A DNA stretch of 64,000 nt, taken from assembly GCA_029865385.1 (NCBI GenBank), contig JAOUGX010000009.1, positions 1 through 64,000 of the forward strand, written 5' to 3'. The DNA comes from Gammaproteobacteria bacterium (GTDB lineage: Bacteria; Pseudomonadota; Gammaproteobacteria; Steroidobacterales; Woeseiaceae). The notes beneath the pieces were generated by a model, which saw nothing but the letters and a program-made list of their open reading frames with translations, was not told the origin of the DNA and ran no database searches. This document shows, piece by piece, positions 17,306 through 25,915 of this stretch. Position 1 is the stretch's first letter; the number at the start of each line of letters is the position of its first letter. The position numbers and the translations under genes are program-made.

Positions 17306-17455
17306 ATGAACCTGCTGATGCTGATCCTGATTTTCCTAGGCGTGCTGGCTGCCAGCGGCGTGTTCTACATCGCCTGGAGATTGTCGTCAGACGACTTCAT
17401 TGATGTCTCGTCGGAGACTGACGAAAAGGAAGAGCCGGGCGATGCGAAAGAGTGA
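17306..17455 (+). CDS. Putative 49-residue membrane protein
   Basis: An ATG at 17306 opens a 49-residue frame. It has one transmembrane helix (residues 2-25, MLILIFLGVLAASGVFYIAW) and an acidic cytoplasmic or periplasmic tail ending GDAKE. It lies 38 bases after the Arc-type gene on the same strand and its stop lies in the loop of a strong hairpin. The composition and position support a real small gene in the SPFH set, but I do not recognise the family. Confidence 0.5.
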   Translation: MNLLMLILIFLGVLAASGVFYIAWRLSSDDFIDVSSETDEKEEPGDAKE

Positions 17456-17475
17456 AAACATTCGCCCGGCTCTTC
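17429..17475 (-). terminator. Hairpin between convergent genes, likely terminator for the DUF3300 gene
   Basis: A perfect 14-bp inverted repeat (17429-17442 and 17462-17475, arm GAAGAGCCGGGCGA) has a 19-base loop. Read on the minus strand it is followed by CCTTTTC, a short T run, as in an intrinsic terminator. On the plus strand there is no T run. It sits 60 bases beyond the stop of the DUF3300 gene and overlaps the end of the small membrane protein gene. Confidence 0.65.
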
Positions 17476-17534
17476 ACAAAACTCCGGCCTGACCGGGGAG
17501 TCTGCCGGAGTTGCTGACGCACTCCAGATTTCGC

Positions 17535-19121
17535 CTACCGCCTGCGGCTGCTTCTCGACTGCTGCGAATCGCGCGTTGAGGCTTGTGATTGCCGGTCGGC
17601 GGCGCTGCGGTTCTCGCGACGATTCTGCGCAGCGGCCGGTGGGGTTGGATTCTCAGACCTGGTTTCTCCGCTTCTTGGCGCCCGCTGACTGTCGCGGCTT
17701 TCTGCGGCGCGTTGCGGCCTGGCGTCTGCAGAAGATTCACGACGAGGCTGTTGCGGTGCCTGCCGCGCAGCGTCGGACCTGGGCGGCCGGTTCAACGTAT
17801 CGTCCCGTCGTACCACCGGCTGCGGGCGATTCACGCGATCGCGTATATAAGGTTCGCGAGTTGCATTGTTGCTTGTCGTGACCGGTTGCCGGACGTTATC
17901 TGCCGAAGTGCGCGAACCGGCTCGCGATTCGGCACGGTCGTCGCTGCGTGCTTCGGGGCGTTCGCGAAAGCGGATCGGCTCGCTGCGAGACTGCCGGTTT
18001 GCGTCGCTACTGTGCTGCGACCGGTCGTTCTGCCAGTTATTGCCTCGCGATGTTTGTACGGTGCGGTTCCCGGCAGAATAGCGGACGGCATCGCTGCCGA
18101 CCGAATCCCGGCGAGACACGTCGCGATCGCGGTAACTGCGCGTTCTTGAACTGTATTGTCCGGGCCGCGTGCCCGCATGCGATCTCGGACGCCAGTAGTC
18201 GCCGTCGCGATGGCGATTCGATGAGTAGTGCGTCGAGTTGTTAACGTACCAGCGGTTATAGATGTGCACGCTGGGGCGACGGTAGTAGTGGCCGTAGTAA
18301 CTGTGGCCGTAGTAGGGATGACCCCAGTAACTGTAGTGGTGGACATGCAGGTTGTGGCTTGTCCAGCCAATGCGGTAGGCCGTGGTCACGCCCCAGAAGT
18401 AGCCGTTGTAAAACGAGTAGCCGACCGGGTACGGGTAGTAATAGACCGGGTAGGGACGCGGATAATAGTAGTAGACGGGCGTAACCTGGCGAACCACAAC
18501 TCGTTCCGGTTCGTAGTAGGGAACGTAAATGATTTCGTCGTTGACCGGCACGATCTCGATGATGCCGTCGTCATTGTTGACCGTCTGGTATTTGTCGGAT
18601 TTCAGGTTGCCGGCAGCGTAAGCCCGGTCGCGAAACGATTCGACTGCGTTGATGACGTCCGGCTGCTGATTGACCACCGCATCGCCGAGTTGCCAGGTCC
18701 AGTCAATGTCCTCATCCATCATCCGCAATACTTCCGGATAATTCAGCAGTGCCGTAACGGACTCGTCCCAGTCTTCGTCCGGCTGCAATGACGAATCTTT
18801 CTCGTACTGCTCAAGGAAGCGCGCCGCCTGAACAATTTCCAGCGGATACGTTGATGCGGGAAGGACAATTGCGAGCAGATCGTCCGGATACAGGGCGACC
18901 GGGCCGACCAGCTCTTCGAGCTCCGCGGGACCCAGCAGGGCAGGGGCGTCAAAGTCGCCGGCGTCTCGCACGGTAGAATCGAGCGCGGCTGAACTGCTCA
19001 GCGGATTGCCGTTTGCGTCGACGGGCACCTGCGCCATCGCTGGCGAAGCGCCGCTCAATGTGCCCAGGGCCGCAACCAACACGCTGCCCATGAGCCTGAC
19101 TTTCCACGATTGCCTGTCCAT
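17535..19121 (-). CDS. DUF3300 domain protein with low-complexity tail
   Basis: The protein has 528 residues. The ATG at 19121 has AGGAGG upstream and opens a signal peptide ending in SPAMAQ. The DUF3300 core begins ELEELVGPVALYPDDLLAIVLPASTYPLEIVQAARFL. Next comes a tract rich in Tyr and His (about residues 200-300, PYYGHSYYGHYYRR). The final 200 residues are a low-complexity R/S/D/Q tail. DUF3300 proteins are exported proteins of unknown role. The repetitive H/Y and R/S regions suggest a structural or envelope-associated protein, which is inference. Confidence 0.88.
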   Translation of the reverse strand: MDRQSWKVRLMGSVLVAALGTLSGASPAMAQVPVDANGNPLSSSAALDSTVRDAGDFDAPALLGPAELEELVGPVALYPDDLLAIVLPASTYPLEIVQAARFLEQYEKDSSLQPDEDWDESVTALLNYPEVLRMMDEDIDWTWQLGDAVVNQQPDVINAVESFRDRAYAAGNLKSDKYQTVNNDDGIIEIVPVNDEIIYVPYYEPERVVVRQVTPVYYYYPRPYPVYYYPYPVGYSFYNGYFWGVTTAYRIGWTSHNLHVHHYSYWGHPYYGHSYYGHYYRRPSVHIYNRWYVNNSTHYSSNRHRDGDYWRPRSHAGTRPGQYSSRTRSYRDRDVSRRDSVGSDAVRYSAGNRTVQTSRGNNWQNDRSQHSSDANRQSRSEPIRFRERPEARSDDRAESRAGSRTSADNVRQPVTTSNNATREPYIRDRVNRPQPVVRRDDTLNRPPRSDAARQAPQQPRRESSADARPQRAAESRDSQRAPRSGETRSENPTPPAAAQNRRENRSAADRQSQASTRDSQQSRSSRRR

Positions 19122-19219
19122 AACAGCCTCCTGGCTATCTGCGCCAAAACCGGCGCAATTCAGTGATCGTGACCGAATAGTAGGCACCACTACCTGAACA
19201 GGCCCTTAACCTGCCTGGC

Positions 19220-20665
19220 CTATTGCATTTGCCGGACCTTTTTTCCCAGCCAGCCGACCGCTGCGTCAATGTCGTCCGACCACTGGTGACCAAAGCTGAG
19301 GCGCGCGAAGTTCCGGTAGCGGCGGCATGGGGAAAAAATGGAGCCGGGCGCAATACTGATGCCGGCCGAAATTGCGGCTTCGAACAATTCCTCGGAATCC
19401 ACTGACTCCGGCAGTTCCACCCACAGTACGGAACCGCCGACGGGTTTCGAGGTGCGGGTTTGCCGCGGGAAATGCTCCGCAACCAGGCCGCGCATGCGCT
19501 CGGCATTCGTCTGCAGGACCGGGCGCAGCGATTTCAGGTAGCGGTCATAGTCGCCGCCGGCCATGAATTCGGCCAGGGTCAATTGTTGCAATAGACCCGA
19601 AGAACAGGAATAGGATCGCTTCAAACGATTGACTTTGTCCCGGTATTGACCGCTCAAGAGCCAGCCAATACGGTAACCCGGCGCAGCGGTTTTGGAGAAA
19701 GACCCGCAAGTCATCACCCGCCCGCTGCGGGAATAAGCTTCAACCGGTTTAGGACGGTGGCCGTCGAACAGCAGTTCACCGTAGACATCGTCTTCGATCA
19801 GTACGATGTCGCGTTGATCGATGATTTCCGCGAGCTCCCTGCGCTTTTCCTCGGGCATCGATACCCCGAGCGGGTTGCACAGCGTTGTCGAGAACATGCA
19901 AACCCGCACGGGGTGTGTGTCCAGTGTTTTTCGCAGCGCATCGAGCATGACGCCTTCTTCCGGACAGGTCTCCACTTCAATCGCCAGCATGCCGAGGCTG
20001 TCGATCAATTCGAGCAAGCCGTGGTAGGTCGGGGATTCGACTGCGATCACATCGCCCTTCTGCGCGACGCAGCGCAGCGCCAGCAACAAAGCCTCCTGGG
20101 CGCCGTTGGTGATGCAGATATCATCAGGATCCACGCGACTGCCCAGCGTGTCGAGCTGGCGAAAGGCGATTTGTCGCCGGAGCCCGGGTTCTCCGATGGT
20201 CGGCGCGTAAGCCAGGCTGCGATCTTCGGCTCGCGACATGACGCGTTTCATTGCGCGGTTCAGGGCTTTGGCCGCGGGGCGCGCCATGCATGGATTCGCA
20301 ATTCCCAGCGGAACGACACCCGGCTGGTAGAGTCCTTCGTAAACGCGGTCCATCAGGCTTCTGCCACGGACCAGCGAGGGCTTGGCATTGCGGCGAAAGC
20401 GCGGCGCGGGACGCACGATATCGTTCAACTTCACGCCCCGCACATAAAACCCGGACTGTGGGCGCGACTCGACGCGGCGCTGGCGCTCCAGTTCGACGTA
20501 AGCCTGGCGAACCGTTGGAACACTGACACCTATGCGCTTGCTCATGCGCCGAAGCGAGGGCAAACGATCGCCTGGCTTCAGCGTCCCGGTCTCGATATTT
20601 TCTGCAATCAGATCAATGACTTGACGGTACAGGTAATCGCCGTTTCCCTTATCGACTGCGAGCAT
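19220..20665 (-). CDS. MocR-type regulator (GntR winged helix plus aminotransferase fold)
   Basis: The protein has 481 residues. The N-terminal GntR winged helix (YRQVIDLIAENIETGTLKPG, LPSLRRMSKRIGVSVPTVRQ) covers residues 11-75. It is followed by a fold-type I aminotransferase domain with CGSFSKTAAPGYRIGW, in which the Lys binds pyridoxal phosphate. MocR proteins are transcription factors that often control a divergent gene; here that gene encodes an EamA exporter. A good sigma-70 promoter overlapping short direct repeats lies just upstream (20701-20730). Autoregulation and control of the exporter are likely. Confidence 0.92.
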   Translation of the reverse strand: MLAVDKGNGDYLYRQVIDLIAENIETGTLKPGDRLPSLRRMSKRIGVSVPTVRQAYVELERQRRVESRPQSGFYVRGVKLNDIVRPAPRFRRNAKPSLVRGRSLMDRVYEGLYQPGVVPLGIANPCMARPAAKALNRAMKRVMSRAEDRSLAYAPTIGEPGLRRQIAFRQLDTLGSRVDPDDICITNGAQEALLLALRCVAQKGDVIAVESPTYHGLLELIDSLGMLAIEVETCPEEGVMLDALRKTLDTHPVRVCMFSTTLCNPLGVSMPEEKRRELAEIIDQRDIVLIEDDVYGELLFDGHRPKPVEAYSRSGRVMTCGSFSKTAAPGYRIGWLLSGQYRDKVNRLKRSYSCSSGLLQQLTLAEFMAGGDYDRYLKSLRPVLQTNAERMRGLVAEHFPRQTRTSKPVGGSVLWVELPESVDSEELFEAAISAGISIAPGSIFSPCRRYRNFARLSFGHQWSDDIDAAVGWLGKKVRQMQ

Positions 20666-20700
20666 AACTGTTCACATTACATTTTCACAAAATTGCCACT

Positions 20701-20730
20701 GTTATAGTTTCATCCTGCCAGTATAGTCAA
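20701..20730 (-). promoter_or_regulatory. Promoter of the MocR gene with overlapping direct repeats
   Basis: On the minus strand TTGACT (20725-20730) and TATAAC (20701-20706) are separated by 18 bases, close to the sigma-70 consensus. The predicted transcript start is about 30 bases before the MocR start codon. TATAGT occurs twice on the plus strand (20703-20708 and 20722-20727), 19 bases apart. Such direct repeats are typical MocR binding sites. The remaining gap to 21022 shows no gene; I could not identify the plus-strand promoter with confidence. Confidence 0.6.
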
Positions 20731-21022
20731 GCCTGAATTCGGCCGATTCGAGCCAGCACGGAGCCATGCACAGCAAACGACATCACGATGAAACGGGCGG
20801 ATCAGAGGTCAGCTTGACGCATGCAGCCGGGGACAGCCGTCAGCTTTGGCACAGGGCATTAAGCTTGCTGGGCGGCCCGGCGCTGCGACTGCACCACTAC
20901 CGGGGCGTTCGCACGCGCCTGTTGCATGATGCACTTGAAGTCCGTGAAAACCGTCAGGCCGGAAAGCGGCTCCGTGCGCAGCGTGGAGATATGTGCAAAT
21001 CTGCCTCAGGCAGTGTCGGAGC

Positions 21023-22045
21023 GTGAGCAACCTGGCGCTTTACATCGTAACCGTGGCCGTCTGGGGTACCACGTGGATCGCCATCGAATTCCAGCTGGGC
21101 GTGGTAGCGCCAGAGGTATCGGTATTCTATCGCTACGTGCTGGCTTCGCTGCTGCTGTTCGCCTGGTGCCGTGCCCGCGGCCTGAATCTGAAATTCGAAC
21201 TGGGCGCGCACAGAAGCTTCATGCTTCTCGGCCTGCTGCTTTTTTGTCTGAACTACGTGTTGACGTACTACGCACAGCAGTACATCACATCGGCGCTTTC
21301 GGCCATCGCATTTTCCACCATGTTGTGGATGAACATTCTCAACGCCCGGATTTTTTTCGGTGTTCGTGCCGGTTGGCGCGTGCTGATTGGTTCGGTTCTT
21401 GGCATTGCCGGTATCGCGGTGCTGTTTCTTCCGCAAATCGGCGAGTTTTCGTTCTCTGACGCGACGCTGTTTGGCACATCGATCTGCGTGGTTGGCGCCT
21501 ACATTGCATCGCTAGGCAACATGGCCTCGCAAAGCGCACAAAGCCAGGGTCTGCCGATCATGCAATCCAATGCGTGGGGCATGTTGTACGGGGCAATCCT
21601 GACCGGTGCGATTGCACTGGCGCAGGGACTGGAATTTACTTTCGAGGCTTCGCTTTCCTATGTCGTCTCGTTGCTATATCTCAGTATTTTCGGATCCGTT
21701 ATTGCGTTCGGTGCTTACCTGACATTGCTCGGACGCATCGGTGCACACCGCGCCGGCTACGCAATGGTGATGTTTCCCGTTGTCGCGCTGGTTATCTCCT
21801 TCTTTTTCGAAGGGCTGGAGCCGCGCCTGTCGATCTTCGGCGGCATTGCGCTGGTCATCGCGGGAAACCTGCTGATACTCGAAAGCAGGAAACGTGTGGT
21901 GGTCCGGGTCGCCGCAACGGCGGGCTCGCTGGCGCCCGTCGCCGTGACTGCGGCCAGCGACCCGGTCGCTGGTCAGTCGTCGTCGCCGCCGTGCCAGGAA
22001 ATGAATTTCCAGACGCCGTCGTCACGCACCAAAACGTCGGTATAG
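21023..22045 (+). CDS. EamA family (DMT) metabolite exporter
   Basis: The protein has about 340 residues with ten transmembrane helices and two EamA repeats. The start NLALYIVTVAVWGTTWIAIE is the classic EamA opening, so I prefer the GTG at 21023; an ATG at 20993 is in frame but adds a non-hydrophobic lead. EamA proteins export amino acids or other small metabolites. Control by the divergent MocR-type regulator is likely. The last 40 or so residues after LESRKR are unlike the family and run antisense through the end of the convergent NTF2-like gene, overlapping it by 73 bases. Confidence 0.9.
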   Translation: MSNLALYIVTVAVWGTTWIAIEFQLGVVAPEVSVFYRYVLASLLLFAWCRARGLNLKFELGAHRSFMLLGLLLFCLNYVLTYYAQQYITSALSAIAFSTMLWMNILNARIFFGVRAGWRVLIGSVLGIAGIAVLFLPQIGEFSFSDATLFGTSICVVGAYIASLGNMASQSAQSQGLPIMQSNAWGMLYGAILTGAIALAQGLEFTFEASLSYVVSLLYLSIFGSVIAFGAYLTLLGRIGAHRAGYAMVMFPVVALVISFFFEGLEPRLSIFGGIALVIAGNLLILESRKRVVVRVAATAGSLAPVAVTAASDPVAGQSSSPPCQEMNFQTPSSRTKTSV

Positions 22046-22437
22046 CGGCCGTTGGAAATCTTTAACTCAGCGCCTTTCTGACGAGTTGCGCTCGTATAGA
22101 GGTAATGCGCGATTGCCATGTCACCATGCACGACAATCGACAACGGGTACAGCTCATGCTCCAGGGTTTCGGTTTGTTTCGACGAAAATTCGTCCCACAT
22201 GCGAACTGAAGACTTGGTCCGCGGTGCCGGGGATTCATTCGGCCAGCCGACGAAATCGGCGACCAGCAGTTCGTCGATCCACTTGTTGTCGCCACGTTCA
22301 TTGCGTTCCCACTGGTCTTCGATGACCGACCATACCGCTGCCTGATCGCTTGCGGCCTGCTGCTGCGCAGTCGAGATACCCCATCCGAGGATCAGTGAAA
22401 TCGTTGTTAATGCAATCAGCCTGCGTTTCCCGGTCAT
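21973..22437 (-). CDS. Exported NTF2-like (DUF4440) protein
   Basis: The protein has 154 residues with a signal peptide (RRLIALTTISLILGWGISTAQ). The body contains VWSVIEDQWERNERGDNKWI, a SFVGWP-like strand (ADFVGWPNES), and ends VRDDGVWKFISWHGGDDD, the usual DUF4440 C-terminal strand. It probably binds a small ligand in the periplasm, and no enzymatic role can be assigned. Its 3' end overlaps the convergent exporter gene by 73 bases, which is unusual for two real genes and suggests that the exporter gene has lost its original stop. Confidence 0.85.
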   Translation of the reverse strand: MTGKRRLIALTTISLILGWGISTAQQQAASDQAAVWSVIEDQWERNERGDNKWIDELLVADFVGWPNESPAPRTKSSVRMWDEFSSKQTETLEHELYPLSIVVHGDMAIAHYLYTSATRQKGAELKISNGRYTDVLVRDDGVWKFISWHGGDDD

Positions 22438-22552
22438 GACTCATTCCTTACGTTGGCGTTTCGTCAAATTGACGTTTGCTTGAGTTTAGTCGGAATCCAT
22501 TGGCTGGCCAACCGGCCGCCGGCGATTCACTCCGTGCAACGGGATCAACGGA

Positions 22553-23095
22553 TCAATGCGGCATTGCCTGCAGCTCGGTCAGCGACAGGTAGTCGGGGTG
22601 GTAGAACTCGGTGATGGTTGCGTAGGGAATGCGCAGCCCGTCCCTGATGACGTCGAATCGGTACTCGTAGGTCGCGAGTACGGTGGTCGGCTGAATACGC
22701 ATCATCATTGGCAGGTCGGGAAAATCGGCAGCGCGCGCGGTGCCGAATTCCAGGCTTGTTTTGTCGATGCGCCAACCTGCTCCACGAAAAACCTGGCCAA
22801 TCGATGCGCCCGCAACGACCTGACTGTGTTCGACTTCAATGCGTGTATCGAGCGGCAACTCGAAACGGACAACGGCGAAGGTTCGACAAATCCGGCCATC
22901 GGCTTCATTGCTGTACAGGTTGGAAATTCTCTGGGCGTCATCGGCCCACAGCACCTCGACGCCATAACTGCCGAAGCGTCGTTCGATACGATCGCTGTTC
23001 AGAAACTCCGTCTGGCTGGCGCACGCGCACACCAATGCCAGCGCGCAAATGACAATCAGATGCCGAAATTGGCAACAAAAAGGCATATAAATCAT
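22553..23095 (-). CDS. Hypothetical lipoprotein
   Basis: The protein has 180 residues with a lipoprotein signal (HLIVICALALVCACASQ). Conserved-looking stretches are RIERRFGSYGVEVLWADDAQRISNLYS, FAVVRFE and YATITEFYHPDYLSLTELQ. I do not recognise the family. ATG codons at 23095 and 23086 are both possible starts and neither has a good ribosome site. It lies 31 bases downstream of the OsmC gene on the same strand, so it is possibly co-transcribed. Location is predicted at the inner face of the outer membrane or the periplasm. Confidence 0.75.
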   Translation of the reverse strand: MIYMPFCCQFRHLIVICALALVCACASQTEFLNSDRIERRFGSYGVEVLWADDAQRISNLYSNEADGRICRTFAVVRFELPLDTRIEVEHSQVVAGASIGQVFRGAGWRIDKTSLEFGTARAADFPDLPMMMRIQPTTVLATYEYRFDVIRDGLRIPYATITEFYHPDYLSLTELQAMPH

Positions 23096-23126
23096 ATAGC
23101 TAAGGATTCTTTTTCAAGTATATTCA

Positions 23127-23564
23127 TCAAGTATCGAACAGCACATCGGCCTGCAGATCCGGCATGGCCTTGAGAGAATTGGTGATCAGGCAGGCGTGCT
23201 CCGCCTTCTGCAATAACTTGCGGGCTTTCGTCTCATCGCTGCCGGCCGGAACGGTCAATTTCACAACGATATCGAATGACGTGAACTGAGTGCCGCTCGG
23301 CGTGCGATCCAGCTTGCCCTGCACTGCACATTGCAGCGCCGACCAGCCGAAACGGGATGCCCTGGCAATAGCCTTGAAAGACAGCACAAAACAGTCGGCG
23401 ACAGCAGCAATGAGAAGGGTTTCCGGGGACCACTGATCGCCCGGTCCGCCAAATTCTGCGGGCGCCGCGGATTGCAGCGTAGTAAGTCCATTGCTCGACA
23501 ACTCGACATTGCTGTCCGGGTTCAACGAGGCCGTTACCGAGTAGTGGTGTGGAAATTCCTGCAT
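23127..23564 (-). CDS. OsmC family peroxiredoxin-like protein
   Basis: The protein has 145 residues from the ATG at 23564, preceded by GAAGGG. OsmC-fold features are present: FGGPGDQWSPETLLIAAVADCFVLSF with the first Cys, and QKAEHACLITNSL with the second. The two cysteines form the redox pair that reduces organic hydroperoxides in OsmC/Ohr proteins. It is cytosolic. This is the YhfA/OsmC-like branch rather than Ohr, judged by overall layout. It is probably the first gene of a two-gene transcript with the lipoprotein gene. Confidence 0.9.
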   Translation of the reverse strand: MQEFPHHYSVTASLNPDSNVELSSNGLTTLQSAAPAEFGGPGDQWSPETLLIAAVADCFVLSFKAIARASRFGWSALQCAVQGKLDRTPSGTQFTSFDIVVKLTVPAGSDETKARKLLQKAEHACLITNSLKAMPDLQADVLFDT

Positions 23565-23716
23565 AATCGCGCCCTTCAAGATGTGCCAGTAACAGAGAAC
23601 ACGGCCCTTTCGAGGGAAATTCAAGCGGAAGGCGAAAATTTCCATCGTGCGTGCATCCGAATTCCTGCTTGCGGCATCTATACCGAATAATCCCTGGAAC
23701 ACACCGGAGCCAGCAA

Positions 23717-25477
23717 ATGAGTCTACGACATTGGGCAGCGGCGCTGATCGTCGCAACGATTTTCAGCAGCAGCGGATCGGCAGCAAAGGACAAGGACTGG
23801 GTAGCGCTCAGCAATGCGCACGCGGCTGTTGTTCTGGAGGCGCTGTCCAAATACAGCCCGGAGGGTGCCGGCAGCCTCGGAATCGACGGCTTTGACGAAG
23901 CGGTTACGGACCTCGGCCCGAATATCTACGAGCGCGGCATGGCCGATTCGGCGACGTTGTTGGCGGAGCTCAAACTCCGGCTCGAAAAGGAAGCGCATCC
24001 CATCGTGCGCCAGGATATCCAGATACTGATCAAGGCGGTTGAGGACAGCATGCGCTCATCGGAGCTCAATCGCGCGAACATGCTGCCGTATTACAACATC
24101 AGCCAGCAGGTGTTTGGCGGCGTACGAGCACTGATTGATCCACAGGTGTCGCGGGATCGATACCCGGCGGCCGTCATCCGGGTCAAGCGATATGCTGGTC
24201 TTGAAGAAGGGTACGAGCCGATCACCGAGCAGGCAAAGGCACGGACGATCGAGCGATTCGATGTCAAGGGCCTGAGCGGACCGTACCGGGGCGAAGTCGA
24301 ACAGGATCTGCAAAGGGGCGAAACGTTTATTGCAGGCATCGAGCAGCTGTTGGCCGGCACGGATCTTCAGGAATGGCAGGAACCGTATGCGACGCTTGCA
24401 GGACAGCTTCGGGATTACAACGACTGGGTGCGGGAAGAGATTCTGCCGCGTGCCAGGGAAGACTTCAGGCTTCCGCCGGTAATGTACGAAGACGCCCTGC
24501 GAAACTGGGGCGTCGATGCTTCGCCCGAGCAGCTGATACAGACGGCAACCCAGGGCTACATGGACATTCGCAATGAAATGGAAGTCATCGGCGGACTGGT
24601 TGCGAAAGAAAAAGGCTACGGATCGTCCGATTACCGGGACGTCATCGGCAAGCTCAAGGAAGAAGGGGCCATTGACGGCGACAAGCTGCTCGATCATTAC
24701 CAGCAGGTCCTCGGCAAAATCGAAAAATTTCTCGAAGCCGAGCGCATTATCAGCCTGCCGGATCGGCCGGCCGGAATCCGCATCGGAACGGCCGCCGAAA
24801 CCGCCGCGCAACCCGCACCGCATCTCGACCCGCCACGCATGATCGGCAATACCGGCGAATATCCCTATTTCGTCATTCCATTGATCGTGCAGAACGACGA
24901 CGGCTCCTGGCCGCAGACGGACGATACCTACGAAGCGGGCGCCTGGACGCTGACCGCGCACGAAGCGAGGCCCGGCCATGAAATGCAGTTTTCCAGCATG
25001 ATCGAGGCCGGTGTATCGGTTGCCCGAGCGATCTTCGCCTTCAACAGCACCAACGTCGAGGGCTGGGGATTGTATGCGGAAGCCATCGCCAAACCGTACA
25101 TGCCTCTGGAAGGGCAGTTGATCAGCCTGCAATACAGGCTGATGCGGGCGGCCCGCATGTTCCTCGACCCGATGCTGAACCTCGGATTGATTTCGCCGGA
25201 GGACGCCAAGCGGCTGATCATGGAGGACATCGTCATCGGCGAGACCTGGGCGCAGAACGAGATCGAGCGATACACCTATCGCATGCCCGGCCAGGCGACT
25301 GCCTATTTCTATGGCTATACCAAAATGCAGGCATTGCGAACGCAGACGGAACTGGCACTGCGGGATGACTTCGATCAACAGGCGTTTCACGATTTCGTCC
25401 TGGCGCAAGGCATGCTGCCGCCCGAATTGCTGAAAAAGGCAGTTATGGAGGACTTCGTGCCGTCCATGCGCAATTGA
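23717..25477 (+). CDS. Exported DUF885 metallopeptidase-like protein
   Basis: The protein has 586 residues. The ATG at 23717 has GGAG 7 bases upstream and begins a signal peptide (HWAAALIVATIFSSSGSAA). The DUF885 signature LTAHEARPGHEMQF is near residue 415 and is the presumed zinc site (HExxxGH). It is followed by NVEGWGLYAEAIA with the family Glu. DUF885 proteins resemble M3/M32-like helical metallopeptidases, but few have been characterised. Export and context with M19, M20 and amidohydrolase genes suggest a role in peptide degradation. A shorter antisense open frame is a coding shadow. Confidence 0.92.
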   Translation: MSLRHWAAALIVATIFSSSGSAAKDKDWVALSNAHAAVVLEALSKYSPEGAGSLGIDGFDEAVTDLGPNIYERGMADSATLLAELKLRLEKEAHPIVRQDIQILIKAVEDSMRSSELNRANMLPYYNISQQVFGGVRALIDPQVSRDRYPAAVIRVKRYAGLEEGYEPITEQAKARTIERFDVKGLSGPYRGEVEQDLQRGETFIAGIEQLLAGTDLQEWQEPYATLAGQLRDYNDWVREEILPRAREDFRLPPVMYEDALRNWGVDASPEQLIQTATQGYMDIRNEMEVIGGLVAKEKGYGSSDYRDVIGKLKEEGAIDGDKLLDHYQQVLGKIEKFLEAERIISLPDRPAGIRIGTAAETAAQPAPHLDPPRMIGNTGEYPYFVIPLIVQNDDGSWPQTDDTYEAGAWTLTAHEARPGHEMQFSSMIEAGVSVARAIFAFNSTNVEGWGLYAEAIAKPYMPLEGQLISLQYRLMRAARMFLDPMLNLGLISPEDAKRLIMEDIVIGETWAQNEIERYTYRMPGQATAYFYGYTKMQALRTQTELALRDDFDQQAFHDFVLAQGMLPPELLKKAVMEDFVPSMRN

Positions 25478-25520
25478 TCGACGCCTTGCACTGAGAACAG
25501 GCAGTGCTGCGCTTCGGCGC

Positions 25521-25526
25521 TATAAT
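25521..25526 (+). promoter_or_regulatory. Consensus -10 element for the zinc-ribbon/SDR/queCE operon
   Basis: TATAAT lies 30 bases before the TTG start at 25556. I see no matching -35 element at 16-19 bases spacing, so this is a weak prediction based on position in the gap between the DUF885 gene and the operon. Confidence 0.3.
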
Positions 25527-25555
25527 CCCGGCAGTAAAGCCTCGGGAGCAGCCGC

Positions 25556-25915
25556 TTGGACCATGAGATCGTTTGCTATCGCTGCGGCGCGTCGTTGCGA
25601 GAGTTGTCATTGCCCCTGTCGCGCCAGGATGAATGCCCGGAGTGCGAAAACTATCTGCACGTGTGCCGCATGTGCGTGCACTTCGACCGGCACGTTCCGA
25701 AGCAATGTCGGGAGGACGATGCCGAAGAAGTCCTGGAAAAAGAGCGGCCCAATTTCTGTGACTGGTTCGAAGCGGCAAGCGATACTTTTGACAGTCGCAG
25801 GGCACAGCAGGCCGAGCAGGCGAAACAAGCGCTTACATCCCTTTTCGGCGACGCGGATTCCGGTCCGCCGGAACCTGACGAGGCGCTGAAACGGGCAGAG
25901 GACCTCTTCAAATGA
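25556..25915 (+). CDS. Small zinc-ribbon protein
   Basis: The protein has 119 residues starting at TTG, with GGGAG 7 bases upstream. Three CxxC pairs (CYRC, CPEC, CRMC) in the first 45 residues form one or more zinc ribbons. They are followed by HFDRHVPKQCREDDAEEVLEKERPNFCDWF, a conserved-looking acidic helix. The C-terminal part is charged and helical. The final ATGA overlaps the start of the SDR gene, so translation is coupled. The function is unknown, and a role as a protein- or RNA-binding adaptor is only a guess. Confidence 0.85.
   Translation: MDHEIVCYRCGASLRELSLPLSRQDECPECENYLHVCRMCVHFDRHVPKQCREDDAEEVLEKERPNFCDWFEAASDTFDSRRAQQAEQAKQALTSLFGDADSGPPEPDEALKRAEDLFK

Noticed and set aside
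19646-20707. A 353-residue plus-strand frame opposite the MocR gene
   Set aside because: It is a shadow of the GntR/aminotransferase coding sequence, with no ribosome site and no domain.
20766-21026. An 86-residue plus-strand frame in the MocR/EamA gap
   Set aside because: No recognisable domain, no ribosome site and composition rich in R, H and L; it overlaps the likely start of the exporter. I see no gene here.
24056-25408. A 450-residue minus-strand frame
   Set aside because: It is antisense to the DUF885 gene, has no domain, and the plus-strand protein has a signal peptide, a ribosome site and a catalytic motif.
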